32,115 nt of DNA from JBBRXZ01 sp038232415. GTDB lineage: Bacteria > Patescibacteriota > Saccharimonadia > Saccharimonadales > UBA4665. Below the pieces are notes generated by a model. The model saw only the letters and a list, made by a program, of their open reading frames with translations. It was not told the DNA's origin and searched no databases. The stretch spans positions 1 through 32,115 of the forward strand of contig JBBSHY010000009.1 in the NCBI GenBank assembly GCA_038232415.1, in the 5' to 3' direction. The position numbers and the translations under genes are program-made. Positions 30,502 through 32,115 of this stretch are shown here, in pieces (position 1 is the stretch's first letter; the number at the start of each line of letters is the position of its first letter).

Positions 30502-32115
30502 AGTGGCGCATTATTTGCAGGAGCATCTGGTAGGCGAGGTGATGACCAGTACGGATGCCCGCCGGTATTTTGCGACCGATGGCAGTATCTTGCAGTTAGC
30601 GCCGGCCCTAATTGCTTACCCGAGAAATGAAAATGACGTGCGTAAAACTGCCCGTTTCAGCTGGCAGCTGGCGGAACGGGGACGTGTGATCCCTATAACA
30701 GCCCGAGGGGCAGGTACTGATCAGACAGGTGCTGCTTTGGGCAGCGGCATACTGCTTGTGTTTCCCGCCCATATGAATCGCGTCCTGGAACTCGACACGA
30801 AAGCACATAGCGTAACTATTGAACCGGGCATTAACTACGCTAAACTTCAGCAAACCTTGCATACTCATGGCCGCTTCCTGCCGCCTTACCCCGCCTCAAT
30901 TGAATATTCGACATTAGGCGGTGCCATTGCTAATAATGTATCCGGGGAAAAGTCTGTAAAGTACGGTGATACCCGTGCTTACGTCAGAAGTCTGCGTGTG
31001 GTACTGGCCAACGGCGAAGTAATAGAGACGGGTCGACTGAGCAAGCGGGAGCTGAGCAAAAAACTCGGGTTAGCCACCTTTGAAGGCGAGGTTTATCGTT
31101 CAATTGACACTTTGCTGGAGGAACACCAGGATACGTTAAACCACTTAGAACGTAATGTTACCAAAAATAATGCCGGCTACAGTTTACTTGATATCAAACG
31201 CCGCGATGGCTCGTTTGATCTTACGCCGTTATTCGTGGGCAGTCAGGGTACGTTAGGTATTATCACAGAAGCTGTACTCAATACAGAACCGCATAATCCA
31301 CTAACAACTCTAATGCTGGCTAAATTTGATAGCCTGGAACAGACTCAGCAGGCTATTCTTGAGCTGCGGGCTCTGCCCGAGCTGCCAAGTGCCATTGAGT
31401 TGGTAAATGAGCACGTTTTGGAACAGGTTGAACTGCTTAACCCTAATCAGCTGAAAGAGATTATCACGCCGCCGTATCCTGCTATAACCTTGTTTGTAGA
31501 GTTTGATAATAACGATCGTAAGCTGAAGAAGCTCGTAAGCCGGGCTGAGAGAATACTCGATAAATATGCTACCGACGTGCAGATTACTACTGAGCCGGAG
31601 CAGCAGCAGCAATTCTGGAAAATCCGCCAGTCAACCAGTTTATTAATAGGCCACAATGAAGGCTTAGCGCGTTCCGTACCATTAACTGACGCTGCTGTGC
31701 CTCCTGACCGTCTTCGTGAATATATGGAAGGGGTCTATAAATTATTAGAGGCAAATAAGTTGCAGCCTGCCTTATGGGGTCACGCGGGAGATGCTAACCT
31801 GCATATGCAGCCTCGGCTTAATCTGGGCCAAATCGGTGACCGGCAAAGAGCCTTTCGTTTCTTAAATGATTATTACAAACTGGTAATTGGCTTAGGAGGG
31901 ACTATCAGCGCCGAAGCGGGTGATGGCCGTTTGCACACGCCATATCTAGAAGACATGTACGGGCCTGACACCTATGCCTTGTTGCAAAAAGCCAAACAAA
32001 TATTCGATCCCTACGGTACGCTCAATCCCGGTGTTAAATTTGGCACCTCCCTGGATGATATAAAGGAGCTGGTCCGTCCCGATTTTAGCCTTGATCATCT
32101 CTACGATCATTTACC
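30494..32115 (+). CDS. FAD-linked oxidase (D-lactate/glycolate type), 3' end missing
   Basis: At least 540 codons, running off the window without a stop. The FAD-binding type 4 (PCMH) domain covers about 35-215, with PITARGAGTDQTGAALGSG (ARGAGT at 70-75) and LGGAIANNVSGEKSVKYGDT. The FAD-oxidase C-terminal domain follows, with LFVGSQGTLGIITEA, GHAGDANLH (His430) and ISAEAGDGRLHTPYL. Near the end FDPYGTLNPGVKF marks where single-domain D-lactate dehydrogenases usually finish. The chain continues at least 25 residues further, so a C-terminal Fe-S domain as in larger homologues is possible but not visible. The substrate is not certain. Confidence 0.9.
   Translation, partial: MSKVAHYLQEHLVGEVMTSTDARRYFATDGSILQLAPALIAYPRNENDVRKTARFSWQLAERGRVIPITARGAGTDQTGAALGSGILLVFPAHMNRVLELDTKAHSVTIEPGINYAKLQQTLHTHGRFLPPYPASIEYSTLGGAIANNVSGEKSVKYGDTRAYVRSLRVVLANGEVIETGRLSKRELSKKLGLATFEGEVYRSIDTLLEEHQDTLNHLERNVTKNNAGYSLLDIKRRDGSFDLTPLFVGSQGTLGIITEAVLNTEPHNPLTTLMLAKFDSLEQTQQAILELRALPELPSAIELVNEHVLEQVELLNPNQLKEIITPPYPAITLFVEFDNNDRKLKKLVSRAERILDKYATDVQITTEPEQQQQFWKIRQSTSLLIGHNEGLARSVPLTDAAVPPDRLREYMEGVYKLLEANKLQPALWGHAGDANLHMQPRLNLGQIGDRQRAFRFLNDYYKLVIGLGGTISAEAGDGRLHTPYLEDMYGPDTYALLQKAKQIFDPYGTLNPGVKFGTSLDDIKELVRPDFSLDHLYDHL

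Overview
The window looks like chromosomal sequence from a member of the Patescibacteria (CPR), most probably Candidatus Saccharibacteria (TM7) or a close relative. That assignment is inference from gene content and protein style: an FtsA-like ATPase beside a membrane-anchored baseplate-J-like protein, strongly shortened AlaRS and UvrC, an exodeoxyribonuclease I, a class E/F-like sortase, a LysM-CHAP hydrolase, and very tight gene packing. TGA ends several genes (ruvX, obgE, the sortase, the small 4-TM protein) and is never needed as a sense codon, so the code is standard, unlike the UGA-Gly code of Gracilibacteria/SR1. The envelope genes (MltG, CHAP hydrolase, sortase with an anchored substrate, no outer-membrane genes) suggest a Gram-positive-like wall.

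Layout. 1-2309: 3' end of mnmA, then a minimal alaS. 2318-2623: small unknown gene on the minus strand. 2883-8763: a plus-strand block of division and wall genes (ftsA-like, gpJ-like membrane protein, ruvX, mltG, LysM-CHAP hydrolase); the hydrolase has its own promoter and a structured 5' leader. 8832-11619: obgE and sbcB. 11579-12753: a small accessory segment on the minus strand, AT-rich in its upstream part, with a short membrane protein and a toxin-antitoxin-like pair whose PIN toxin is frameshifted. 13053-15315: an operon of a secreted six-blade beta-propeller surface protein and a sortase, behind a promoter whose spacer contains nine consecutive G. 15379-18694: uvrA and an unknown gene. 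18702-21963: DedA protein (minus), ribosomal protein L25/CTC (plus), ABC exporter (minus). 22269-26546: acidic tail-anchored protein, trhO, uvrC. 26591-30232: Xaa-Pro aminopeptidase, 4-TM protein, secG, membrane-anchored family-5 solute-binding protein. 30282-30367: tRNA-Leu(CAG). 30494-end: FAD-linked oxidase, cut by the window edge.

Themes. DNA repair (uvrA, uvrC, sbcB, ruvX), wobble-uridine modification (mnmA, trhO) and cell-surface construction dominate. About ten genes have a -10-like hexamer 5-12 nt before the start codon and no room for a Shine-Dalgarno, pointing to leaderless transcription; others have clear Shine-Dalgarno sites. The observations most worth following are the G9 promoter spacer of the propeller-sortase operon, the non-canonical LAPGTG sorting signal beside its likely sortase, the bistable-looking leader plus ATT start of the LysM-CHAP gene, the RF2-like context of the frameshifted PIN gene, and the loss of the iron-sulfur cysteines in UvrC.
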